Shown: one piece after another, positions 10,640 to 18,273 of the stretch
Numbering within the stretch: the first letter of the stretch is position 1
Layout of the letters: the number at the start of each line of letters is the position of its first letter
Assembly (NCBI GenBank): GCA_963805405.1
Contig: CAWDUC010000013.1
Coordinates: 62,001 to 126,000 of the forward strand
Origin: JAEUMG01 sp963805405
GTDB taxonomy: Bacteria > Pseudomonadota > Alphaproteobacteria > Rhizobiales > Aestuariivirgaceae
Length of the DNA stretch: 64,000 nucleotides
Direction: 5' to 3'
Notes under the pieces: model-generated
Told to the model about the DNA's origin: nothing
The model's input: the letters and a program-made list of their open reading frames with translations, nothing else
Databases searched by the model: none
Translations under genes and position numbers: made by a program

Positions 10640-10670
10640 AAGCCCCGGCGTCGTCCGGGGCTTTTGCTTT
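10640..10670 (+). terminator. Rho-independent terminator after the Bax-inhibitor-1 gene
   Basis: A perfect stem AAGCCCCGG (10640-10648), loop CGTCGT and CCGGGGCTT (10655-10663) run into TTTTGCTTTT. The hairpin lies 24 bases after the stop at 10616 and directly before the convergent DUF2794 stop at 10671. It may serve transcripts from both sides. Confidence 0.9.
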
Positions 10671-11066
10671 TCAGAGGCTTATGAGCTTCGGTTTGCCGAG
10701 GAATACCCTGAGTACCTGCGCCAAGTCAGGGCCCCGCTTCATCACCAATCCGCCCTGGGCAATGACGGCGTACTGACCCTGGCGGCGGGCCAGACGGGGA
10801 TCCTTGACGATCTGGTAGAGCGGAACCTCCGAGCTGCGCCGGAAAATCGAGAAGATTGCGGTTGCGGTGCCGAAGTCGAGGGCATAATCGCGCCATTCGC
10901 CCTGTGCGACCTTGGCGCCATAGGTGGTAAGGATGAGCGCCAATTCCTTGCGATCAAAGGCAACGCGTGGCGGCGGAGGGGCTGCCCATGTCCTGGCTTC
11001 TACTGTTTCCGGCCGGGCGCCAGACTCCCGAGGCCGGAACGGAACTATGGGTTCCGTTTCGCTCAC
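10671..11066 (-). CDS. DUF2794 family protein
   Basis: A 131-residue protein of unknown function, restricted to alphaproteobacteria as far as I know. The first 35 residues are polar and proline-rich (ARTWAAPPPPRVAF). The conserved domain follows, with FDRKELALILTTYGAKVAQG, EWRDYALDFGTATAIFSIFRR and LYQIVKDPRLARRQGQYAVI. No signal peptide or membrane segment is seen. It is convergent with the Bax-inhibitor-1 gene and divergent from htpG. Confidence 0.88.
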   Translation of the reverse strand: MSETEPIVPFRPRESGARPETVEARTWAAPPPPRVAFDRKELALILTTYGAKVAQGEWRDYALDFGTATAIFSIFRRSSEVPLYQIVKDPRLARRQGQYAVIAQGGLVMKRGPDLAQVLRVFLGKPKLISL

Positions 11067-11460
11067 GCACCCCTCGCTGTGTTGTTGCGGGTGGCTGTCA
11101 CTGTGTCGTCATGATGGACCGCACCGGCGGTTTTGGCAAGCAGCCGGCTTCCAGGTCCGGTCAATCTTTTCTTGTTTTTGCCTCATTCCGATCAAGCTGT
11201 CGCCCCGAAGAGCGGCGATAAAAGCATCGTTGCCTCTATAGCCCGGCTGGTCGCAGGCATCGGAAATCTCAGCCCCCCAGCCCCCCGGAGCTTTCGGACA
11301 GCCGGGCCCCCATCTACCCAGTTTTGTGAGTGAGGCGTTGTTTGAGTTTACGGCCGGGCCATCGTGTGTCCGGCCGTTTTGCTTTCACAAGCCCTTGACC
11401 GGGCAAGGTTCCGCACCGATATCGGCGGCAAGTTTCTCTCAATCTTGCACGAGGTCTCCG
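11067..11460 (+). promoter_or_regulatory. Long htpG leader region with an RpoH-like element and a terminator-type hairpin
   Basis: About 390 bases without a credible gene separate DUF2794 from htpG. CCCCATCTA at 11307-11315 matches the -10 consensus CCCCATNTA of heat-shock (sigma-32/RpoH) promoters. The matching -35 box is weak (CTTTCGG from 11291, spacing short), so the promoter call is tentative. Further down, ACGGCCGG (11350-11357) pairs with CCGGCCGT (11370-11377) and is followed by TTTTGCTTT. This is an intrinsic-terminator shape in plus orientation, 80 bases before the htpG start. It could be an attenuator or the end of a short RNA. Confidence 0.45.
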
Positions 11461-13353
11461 ATGTCCGAAGCGGCGGAAGTGCCAGTCCAGCCCCAAGCGC
11501 AAACTCACGAGTTCCAGGCCGAAGTCGCCAAGCTTTTGCAGCTCATGGTGCATTCGGTCTATTCCGAGCGCGAAGTCTTCCTCCGCGAACTGATTTCAAA
11601 CGCGGCGGATGCCTGCGACAAGCTCCGCTACGAAGCGATCGCCAATCCAGCACTCCTCGGCGACAATCCCGATCTCAAGATCGAGCTTGCTGTCGACAAG
11701 ACAGCGAAGACCCTGACGATAAGCGACAATGGCATCGGCATGAGCCGCGCCGAGCTCATCGACAATCTCGGCACGATCGCCAAGTCCGGCACGCAAGCCT
11801 TCATCGAGAGTATCAAATCGGGCGCCGGCGATCTCAAGCTCATCGGCCAGTTCGGCGTCGGCTTCTATTCGGCCTTCATCGTCGCGTCACGAGTCGATGT
11901 GGTTTCGCGTCGAGCCGGAAGCGACGAGGCCTATCGCTGGTCATCCGACGGCAGCGGCACATTCACCATCGAAGCCGTCGATCTTGCCGATGCTCCATCG
12001 CGCGGCACCCGCATCGTGCTGCATCTCAAGGACGATGCGCAGGAATTCCTCGACGACTGGAAGATCGAATCGGTGGTGCGCGCCTATTCCGATCATATCG
12101 CGCATCCGATCATGCTCAAGATCAGCACGGAGACCGCGCGCCAGATCAATGCGGCAAGTGCCATCTGGATGCGGCCCAAGGCCGATGTCACGGAGGACCA
12201 GCACAAGGAATTCTTCGAGGCCTTGACCGGACTCGCGTCGCCGCCGGCCTTGACGCTTCACTATCGTGCCGAGGGCCGGCATGAATATACGGTTCTCCTC
12301 TATGTGCCGGGCGAGAAGTCGCTCGATCTCTATGATCCCGACCGGCGCGGCCACCAGAAGCTCTATGTGAAGCGCGTCTTCATCACGGCTGATGCCGAAT
12401 TGCTCCCTGCCTATTTGCGCTTCGTGCGCGGCGTCATCGATTCAGAAGACATGCCGCTCAACCTGTCGCGCGAAATGCTGCAGAACAATCCGCAGGTCGC
12501 GCAGATCAGGAAGGCGGTCACCAACAAGGTTCTGGCCGAACTCAAGAAATGCGCCGAGACCGATCCCGAGCGCTTCGCCAAGATCTGGGACGCCTTCGGC
12601 CCGGTGATCAAGGAGGGCCTGTATGAGGATATGGAGCGGCGCGACCAGCTCTTCGAACTCGCCCGCTTTCGCAGCACCAAGCGCAATTCAGTCACGCTCA
12701 AGGAGTATGTCGAAAGCCTCAAGCCAAACCAGACGGCGATCTACTACATCACCGCCGAAGAGGCGCCCAAAGCCGCGGCGAGCCCGCAGCTCGAGGGCTA
12801 CAAGGCGCGCGATGTCGAAGTCTTGCTGCTGAGCGATCCGGTGGATGGATTTTGGGTGCGGACCGCACTCGGCTTCGAAGGCAAGCCGTTCAAGTCGATC
12901 ACGCAAGGCGCGGCCGACCTCGACCAGATTCCGGTCGTCGAGGAGCCGGCTGCCGTCGACGCCGATGATGCAGCGACCGGCACATTGATCGCGCTCGTCA
13001 AGCAGACGCTCGGCGATCAAGTGAAGGATGTGCGCAAGTCATCGCGACTGACGACGAGCGCCGTCTGCCTCGTCACCGATGCCGGGTTCGATCGCACGCT
13101 CGAGCGCCTGTTGTCGCGGCAGAAGACCACGGGCGTTGCGATGAGCGCGCCGATCCTTGAGATCAATCCGCGCCATCCGGCGATCGTCGCGCTGGCCAAG
13201 GCCGCCAAGGCGAAGGGCGCGTCACCGGAACTCGAGGATGCCGCACGGCTACTGCTCGATCAGGCCCATGTTCTCGAAGGCGAACCGGTCGGCGATCCGG
13301 CGTCATTCGGCAAGCGGATGACCGAGATGATGCAGAAGGCGTTTGCGGGGTAG
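11461..13353 (+). CDS. htpG: Molecular chaperone HtpG (bacterial Hsp90)
   Basis: A 630-residue cytosolic ATP-driven chaperone. The N-terminal GHKL ATPase carries ELISNAADACDKLRYE, DNGIGM, GTIAKSGTQAF and the IGQFGVGFYSAF lid motif. The middle domain has PLNLSREMLQNNPQ with the conserved arginine. The C-terminal dimerisation region ends MTEMMQKAF. The start ATG 11461 (MSEAAEVPVQ) gives the normal length; the upstream in-frame start at 11326 would extend into the leader. No frame break. Heat-shock control is suggested by the upstream region. Confidence 0.96.
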   Translation: MSEAAEVPVQPQAQTHEFQAEVAKLLQLMVHSVYSEREVFLRELISNAADACDKLRYEAIANPALLGDNPDLKIELAVDKTAKTLTISDNGIGMSRAELIDNLGTIAKSGTQAFIESIKSGAGDLKLIGQFGVGFYSAFIVASRVDVVSRRAGSDEAYRWSSDGSGTFTIEAVDLADAPSRGTRIVLHLKDDAQEFLDDWKIESVVRAYSDHIAHPIMLKISTETARQINAASAIWMRPKADVTEDQHKEFFEALTGLASPPALTLHYRAEGRHEYTVLLYVPGEKSLDLYDPDRRGHQKLYVKRVFITADAELLPAYLRFVRGVIDSEDMPLNLSREMLQNNPQVAQIRKAVTNKVLAELKKCAETDPERFAKIWDAFGPVIKEGLYEDMERRDQLFELARFRSTKRNSVTLKEYVESLKPNQTAIYYITAEEAPKAAASPQLEGYKARDVEVLLLSDPVDGFWVRTALGFEGKPFKSITQGAADLDQIPVVEEPAAVDADDAATGTLIALVKQTLGDQVKDVRKSSRLTTSAVCLVTDAGFDRTLERLLSRQKTTGVAMSAPILEINPRHPAIVALAKAAKAKGASPELEDAARLLLDQAHVLEGEPVGDPASFGKRMTEMMQKAFAG

Positions 13354-13378
13354 CAGTTCGATCTATATCGACTTGATC

Positions 13379-14167
13379 TCAACAGCCTTCAAGATAACAG
13401 CACAGAACTCTATCTGATACGTCCACAAGTTGCGGGGCAACTGCCTTCGCAATCTCTGCCCATCGATCTCTCACTGATGAGTATCGCCTCGAGAAATTTT
13501 TGGACAAGCCGTTTTGTGCCTCTGTGGATTTGCCAGGTGCAGGATTCCATTTGTCAATTAAGAGAAATGTCTCGTGAAGCGATAGCTCACGAATTAGCAA
13601 ATCTTCGTATGCGTAGTGATGTATTGCATTATTTCGCATGGCGATTAGAGAATTTAACGGCTTGACAATGTCACCCTTGAGTTTAGGTCGCCACCTTCTC
13701 TTTTCGACTCGAACTTTTCCCTCGAAAAGTGCCCTAATCTCGTGCTCTCGTTCGCTACCTTGTGTGAGATTGAGCGCTGGGAACGCCAGCCCCGAAAGTC
13801 TTTCTCGCAATACAAAGACGTCATTGAGATAAGCGCTGATTAGACGCCTGAGCTGCTCAACCGGCGTTCGCTGGAATTTTCTTCGTGAGAGTCGCCTAAA
13901 ATCTTGTTCGTATGCCGCGAGGCTCAATAGTTGGCCAATTATCTCATACGCTATGTGGAATAGTGTCCCTCGATGTGAGGGCTCTGGATAAGGTGGGTTA
14001 TCGGAGCTCTGTTCAAGTAAGACATTCAGAATGTGATCGTTTATGGCACTCTTGCGTTCGCTGGTCGTACTCTCCAGGTCACACCTGATGCGCTCGTTGA
14101 TGGCGTCAACAAGTTGCTGCGTCTCACCCTTCATAAGCTTGTTGATGAACTCGTCTTGGTTGCTCAT
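13379..14167 (-). CDS. Uncharacterised protein with a HEPN-like RNNAIH motif, candidate toxin
   Basis: A 262-residue protein I do not recognise as a named family. It is mostly helical and charged. At residues 178-183 it reads RNNAIH followed by HY. This fits the R-X4-6-H motif of HEPN nuclease domains, including the polar residue right after the arginine. It lies in a visibly AT-richer stretch (about 13360-14570) between ordinary core genes, a sign of recent acquisition. The gene just upstream on the same strand, 91 bases away, encodes a Phd/YefM-type antitoxin, so a toxin-antitoxin pair is a reasonable inference. The HEPN assignment rests on one motif and the helical look. Confidence 0.55.
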   Translation of the reverse strand: MSNQDEFINKLMKGETQQLVDAINERIRCDLESTTSERKSAINDHILNVLLEQSSDNPPYPEPSHRGTLFHIAYEIIGQLLSLAAYEQDFRRLSRRKFQRTPVEQLRRLISAYLNDVFVLRERLSGLAFPALNLTQGSEREHEIRALFEGKVRVEKRRWRPKLKGDIVKPLNSLIAMRNNAIHHYAYEDLLIRELSLHETFLLIDKWNPAPGKSTEAQNGLSKNFSRRYSSVRDRWAEIAKAVAPQLVDVSDRVLCCYLEGC

Positions 14168-14258
14168 AGCCTAGATGACAACCTTGCTAGTGAATTAGTA
14201 TACAGGGGCCCAACTACCACTGCATCACTCCCAAGTGTCTCGGTCGCGGGTGATGCGG

Positions 14259-14516
14259 TTATCGATATCGGAAGCTGTGCCGAATGCGCCTTAGTTCGCC
14301 GTACCATTGCATGACATTCTTAGTGCGGTTGAATTTGGACATTATGCGCATGTCTGTTTCAAGACCACGGTAGCGCGGGACTTGGGTGAGTTCCTCGATT
14401 GAGATGAGCCCGGCGAGGGTCTGTCCATGCTCCGTAATGATGACTGCCTCGTACTCGGCGATCTCGATTAGATCGCCGAGCTTCTTCTTGGCCGCTCGAA
14501 CTGAGATTCGGCGCAC
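14259..14516 (-). CDS. Phd/YefM-family antitoxin
   Basis: An 85-residue protein whose N-terminus, MRRISVRAAKKKLGDLIEI followed by VIITEHGQTLAGLISIEEL, is the Phd/YefM DNA-binding fold (beta strand, helix with the conserved Leu-X2-Leu/Ile, then the ITxHGxPxAxLI strand). The C-terminal 35 residues are charged and probably form the toxin-neutralising arm. Phd antitoxins repress their own promoters. No Doc, RelE or PIN toxin lies next to it. The only same-strand neighbour is the HEPN-like gene 91 bases downstream. Base composition is lower in GC than the flanks, matching that gene. Confidence 0.82.
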   Translation of the reverse strand: MRRISVRAAKKKLGDLIEIAEYEAVIITEHGQTLAGLISIEELTQVPRYRGLETDMRIMSKFNRTKNVMQWYGELRRIRHSFRYR

Positions 14517-14645
14517 AGAATCGCTCCCAAAGACGCTAAGCTATAATAGCACTACTCACGCGCACTGATGGAGCATTTGCAGTCTGGGCCAGATTGGCGA
14601 CCCACCCCATGTGGCGGAGGGTCCAAGAAGGTGTCTGCAAACCAC

Positions 14646-15245
14646 TCAAACGTCGGGCGGCAGGATCACCGCGCGCGTCCCGATTTCAACGCGATCATAG
14701 AGGTGGATCACGTCGATATTGAGCAGGCCGATGCATCCCGCCGTGCTCCGCTTGCCGATCATGTCGGGCAAGATCGCTCCATGGATGCGGATCTGCGTGT
14801 CGATCTCGCCCTGGTAGAGGTAGAGGGCCCGGGCGCCCATTGGATTGCTACTTCCGCCGGGCATGCCATGGCTGTATTTCGCATGCTGCGGAAACTCGGC
14901 GAGATGCTCGCGCGTCGGAACCCATACCGGCCATTCAGCCTTGCGGGCCACCACCAACTCGCCAAACCAGTCGCGGCCGGTGCGCCCTATGCCGACGCCA
15001 TACCGGGTCGCCTGGCCGCCATCCTCGACGTGATAGAGAAACCGCTGCTTGGTATCGACAATGATGGTACCCGGCGGCTCCCTTGTTTGATAGTCGACGG
15101 TTGTACGCCGGAACTCGGGAGCGATTTTCTGCTCATCGTCCTGGTAAACGGGAAAAGGTTCGCCCGAGAGTTTCGGCGCGGAACTGCAGCCGGGAAGCAG
15201 GGCGGCGGCGGCCATCGATAGCATAAGCGCGCGGCGCGAAACCAC
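14646..15245 (-). CDS. L,D-transpeptidase (YkuD family), probable lipoprotein
   Basis: A 199-residue envelope protein that would cross-link peptidoglycan stems or anchor proteins to them. The N-terminus MVSRRALMLSMAAAALLPGC has a Tat-like SRR and a lipobox ending at Cys20. The YkuD domain starts near GTIIVDTKQRFLY and contains RIHGAI (His155) and the nucleophile in STAGCIGLLN (Cys171). The residue after CI is Gly, where the family, and the paralogue at 17507, normally has Arg (CIRM). Activity may therefore be altered. It is divergent from the SDR gene. Confidence 0.9.
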   Translation of the reverse strand: MVSRRALMLSMAAAALLPGCSSAPKLSGEPFPVYQDDEQKIAPEFRRTTVDYQTREPPGTIIVDTKQRFLYHVEDGGQATRYGVGIGRTGRDWFGELVVARKAEWPVWVPTREHLAEFPQHAKYSHGMPGGSSNPMGARALYLYQGEIDTQIRIHGAILPDMIGKRSTAGCIGLLNIDVIHLYDRVEIGTRAVILPPDV

Positions 15246-15350
15246 TATTGCTACTTCCCTGACGCAGTTGGGGTTCTAACGCGCCGCGGCCGGCCGATCA
15301 ATATTCGAAGCAATTGCAGTTTCGATCGGCTTCTGCCAGCTTCGCGTGCC

Positions 15351-16121
15351 ATGGCATCAACCCTCTTCGACCTCTCGGGCCGCGTTGCGGTCATTACCGG
15401 CATCAGCCGTGGCATTGGCAGGGCGCTCGCCCATGGCTTCGCCGAGGCGGGGGCGATCGTTGTGGGCTGTGCGCGGTCCTATGAGGCGGCCGAGCGTACC
15501 GCCGAACAAATTCGCGCCAAGGGCGGCGAAGCCTTGGGCGTGCTCGCCGATGTCACCAAACCCGAAGACTGCCAGGCGCTCATCGACAATGCGGTCAGGC
15601 GCTATGGGCGACTGGACATTGCGGTGCTCAATGCCGGGATCAATATCAAGAAGCCGAGCATCGATTTCGCGGCGCAGGAATTCGATACGGTGATCAACGG
15701 GAATCTTCGCGCCTATTTCCTCACCGCGCAGGCCGCAGCACGGCAGTTCATCAAGCAGGGGCGCGGCGGGGCGATCGTGATGAACTCGTCCAATGCCTCG
15801 CTCGCTGCGTTCGACGAACTCGGGCCCTATTGCGCGGCCAAGGCCGGCATCGACGGGCTGGTGCGGGCATTGGCTGCCGAATGGGGCCCGCAGGCCATCC
15901 GGGTCAATGCCTTCAATCCAGGCTACACGACCCATTCCATGACGGACGAAGGCCAGGAGTATCTGAAGAGCGGCGCAACGGAGATCACCGGCCGCACCCC
16001 GTTGCGGCGCATGGCGGATGTGAGCGAGATGGCGGGGCCGGCGATTTTCCTTGCTTCCGATGCCGCGTCCTTTGTCACCGGCGTGACGCTCGCGGTCGAT
16101 GGCGGCTGGTGTGCGTATTAG
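15351..16121 (+). CDS. SDR-family NAD(P)-dependent oxidoreductase
   Basis: A 256-residue classical short-chain dehydrogenase. The cofactor site TGISRGIG lies at residues 16-23, NAG at 94-96, the catalytic Ser in MNSSNAS and the YCAAK pair at Tyr160/Lys164. The C-terminal substrate loop ends with VDGGWCAY. Length and motifs fit gluconate-5-dehydrogenase or 3-oxoacyl-ACP reductase-like enzymes, but the substrate cannot be read from the sequence. It is bracketed by cell-wall genes without a clear operon link. Confidence 0.9.
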   Translation: MASTLFDLSGRVAVITGISRGIGRALAHGFAEAGAIVVGCARSYEAAERTAEQIRAKGGEALGVLADVTKPEDCQALIDNAVRRYGRLDIAVLNAGINIKKPSIDFAAQEFDTVINGNLRAYFLTAQAAARQFIKQGRGGAIVMNSSNASLAAFDELGPYCAAKAGIDGLVRALAAEWGPQAIRVNAFNPGYTTHSMTDEGQEYLKSGATEITGRTPLRRMADVSEMAGPAIFLASDAASFVTGVTLAVDGGWCAY

Positions 16122-16212
16122 TTGCAAGGCTGCCATATTGCCGCCCTTGGATTAGTATTGCTGCGATTCGGCGCGGGCCACGCCACGCGCCGATAGCCAT
16201 CAGGGACGGCCC

Positions 16213-17413
16213 ATGACAGCGATCGCCTACCGGTTTGCCGGTTTCTTCGCCGCCATTATTGCGGCCCCGTTGCTGCTTTCGCCCGGTGCGCAAGCTTCAA
16301 GCTTTGACAAATGCGCGGCCGGCATCAAGGCGCAGGTGATCAAGGCCGGCATCAAGCCCGATATCGCAAATGCCGCGTTCAAGGGCATCGCGTTCGACGA
16401 GAAGGCGGTGCGTTTCTCGCGGAGCCAGCCCGAATACAGGCTCGCCATCTGGGACTACATGGCGTTTCTCGTCGACGAAGCGCGGGTCGCCGATGGTGCC
16501 GCGATGATGAAAAAGTATCAGCAAACCTTGCGGGCGGTGGAACAACGCTATGGCATCGACCGCTATGTGATCGCGGCCTTGTGGGGCGTGGAGAGCGACT
16601 ACGGCCAGGAAAAGGGCGATTTCTTCCTGCCGCATGCGCTGGTCAATGTCATCTGCGCCGGCAAGAAGCCGGCCGTGTTCAAGAACGAACTGATCCAGGC
16701 CTTGCGCATCGTGCAGAATGGCGACGTCAAGCTCGCCGACATGACGGGTTCCTGGGCGGGCGCCTTTGGGCAGACGCAGTTCATCCCCTCGACCTATCGA
16801 AGGCTGGCGGTCGATTTCGACGGCGACGGACATCGCGACACGATCCGCTCGGTCTCCGACGCGCTCGCCTCATCCGCCAATTTTCTCGACAAGGCCGGCT
16901 GGCAGTCGGGCCTCAGCTTGGGGCTTTGAAGTGAAACTGCCCTCAAACTACAAAGGCCCTGTCGGGCGGCGCGCCAAGGCGCCGATTTCGGCCTGGGCGA
17001 AACGGGGTGTCGTGCGCGCCGACGGTTCAGCGCTCCCCAAGAGCGGCAGCTACGGATTGATAAGGCCGGCGGGAAAGTCGGGTCCGGCCTTTCTCGTCTC
17101 CAAAAATTTCGATGCGCTCTACAGCTACAATGCCGCTGAGTCTTACGCGCTGGCGATCTCGGCCCTTTCCGAGCGCCTCAAGGGGAAAGGCGGCTTCAAG
17201 ACGCCATGGCCGACCGACGATCCCGGTCTGAGCAGGGCGCAGCGCATGCGCCTGCAGCAGGCGCTGGCGGCCAAGGGTTATTACGATGGCGTCGCCGACG
17301 GGCGGATCGGTCCGCAAACTGCCGCTGCGATAAAATCGGCGGAAAAAGCCATGGGCCTCAAGGTCACCGGGCGGCCCGGCAGCCAGATTCTCAAGAAACT
17401 CACCGCGAATTGA
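16213..17413 (+). CDS. Lytic murein transglycosylase (MltB type) with peptidoglycan-binding domain, one frame break
   Basis: A periplasmic enzyme of about 399 residues that cleaves the glycan backbone, leaving 1,6-anhydro ends. ATG 16213 begins a signal peptide ending near GAQASS. The catalytic glutamate is Glu127 in ALWGVESDYGQ, and AGAFGQTQFIPSTYRR is the family's substrate-groove motif. An extra T at about 16918 makes a false stop after SGLSLGL. Without it the chain reads SWGFEVKLP and continues to a C-terminal PG-binding-1 repeat (RMRLQQALAAKGYYDG, DGRIGPQTAAAIK). It sits between two L,D-transpeptidase genes. Confidence 0.9.
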
Positions 17414-17506
17414 CGGGAAGTTGATGCGACATCGGCGCATTCTTGCCGATTTCTCAATCTACCCTATGTAACCGCTCGCACACTCCTGAGGGATTATAAC
17501 TGCGAC

Positions 17507-18241
17507 ATGATACTGTCTCGTCGAAAATTGCTGCTGACCAGTTGCGCCGTGTTGATGCCGGCTTTCCCCGCCTTCGCGCAGGAAGAGCCGCTCGCCGAGC
17601 CTGAATTGACCATTCCCGACACCGGGCCTGTTTCGCCGGAAGAGGATATTACCAAACAGCAGCCCGAATCGGGTACCTCCCAGGATGGGGGCTACGATCC
17701 CGCCAAGCTGCCGCCCGAGGAATCGACCGAAGACTTCGTCATCGAGGCGGTCAAACCTGAAATCATTCCGGAAGAATTCCGCCGCCAGGAAGTCCCGTTC
17801 GATGAGGCGGATGAACCCGGAACCATCATCGTCGATCCGACCAATCGTTTCCTCTACTACGTGCTCGAGCCGGGACGCGCCATGCGCTATGGCGTGGGCG
17901 TCGGCAAACAAGGATTCGAATGGTCGGGCAGTGCGACCATCGGCATGAAGCGGCGCTGGCCGCGCTGGGTGCCTCCGCATGACATGGTGTCGCGCAACAA
18001 ACTCGCGGCGAAGTGGGCGAACGGCATGCCAGGCGGACCGAAAAATCCCCTGGGCGCCCGCGCCATGTATCTTTTCTCGAATAATGCCGACACGCTCTAT
18101 CGCATCCACGGAACGATCGAGCCCGAATCGATCGGCAAGGCGGCGTCGTCCGGCTGCATCCGCATGCTGAACGAGGATATCGTCTCGCTCTATGACAAGG
18201 TCGAAGTCGGTACGCCGGTGATCGTCAGGCCGGCGGGGTAA
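17507..18241 (+). CDS. L,D-transpeptidase (YkuD family), secreted
   Basis: A 244-residue periplasmic enzyme. MILSRRKLLLTSCAVLMPAF is a signal peptide with a Tat-like SRRKLLL. A long acidic, proline-rich linker follows (residues 25-100), then the YkuD domain: EPGTIIVDPTNRFLYYV, the RIHGTI histidine (His201) and SSGCIRMLNEDI with nucleophile Cys217 and the usual Arg. It is a clear paralogue of the lipoprotein at 14646-15245, sharing the same domain layout but with the canonical active site. Its function is probably 3-3 cross-linking or attachment of envelope proteins. Confidence 0.93.
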   Translation: MILSRRKLLLTSCAVLMPAFPAFAQEEPLAEPELTIPDTGPVSPEEDITKQQPESGTSQDGGYDPAKLPPEESTEDFVIEAVKPEIIPEEFRRQEVPFDEADEPGTIIVDPTNRFLYYVLEPGRAMRYGVGVGKQGFEWSGSATIGMKRRWPRWVPPHDMVSRNKLAAKWANGMPGGPKNPLGARAMYLFSNNADTLYRIHGTIEPESIGKAASSGCIRMLNEDIVSLYDKVEVGTPVIVRPAG

Positions 18242-18273
18242 GGGGCGCCCGAACCGATCTCGTTTTTACAAGC

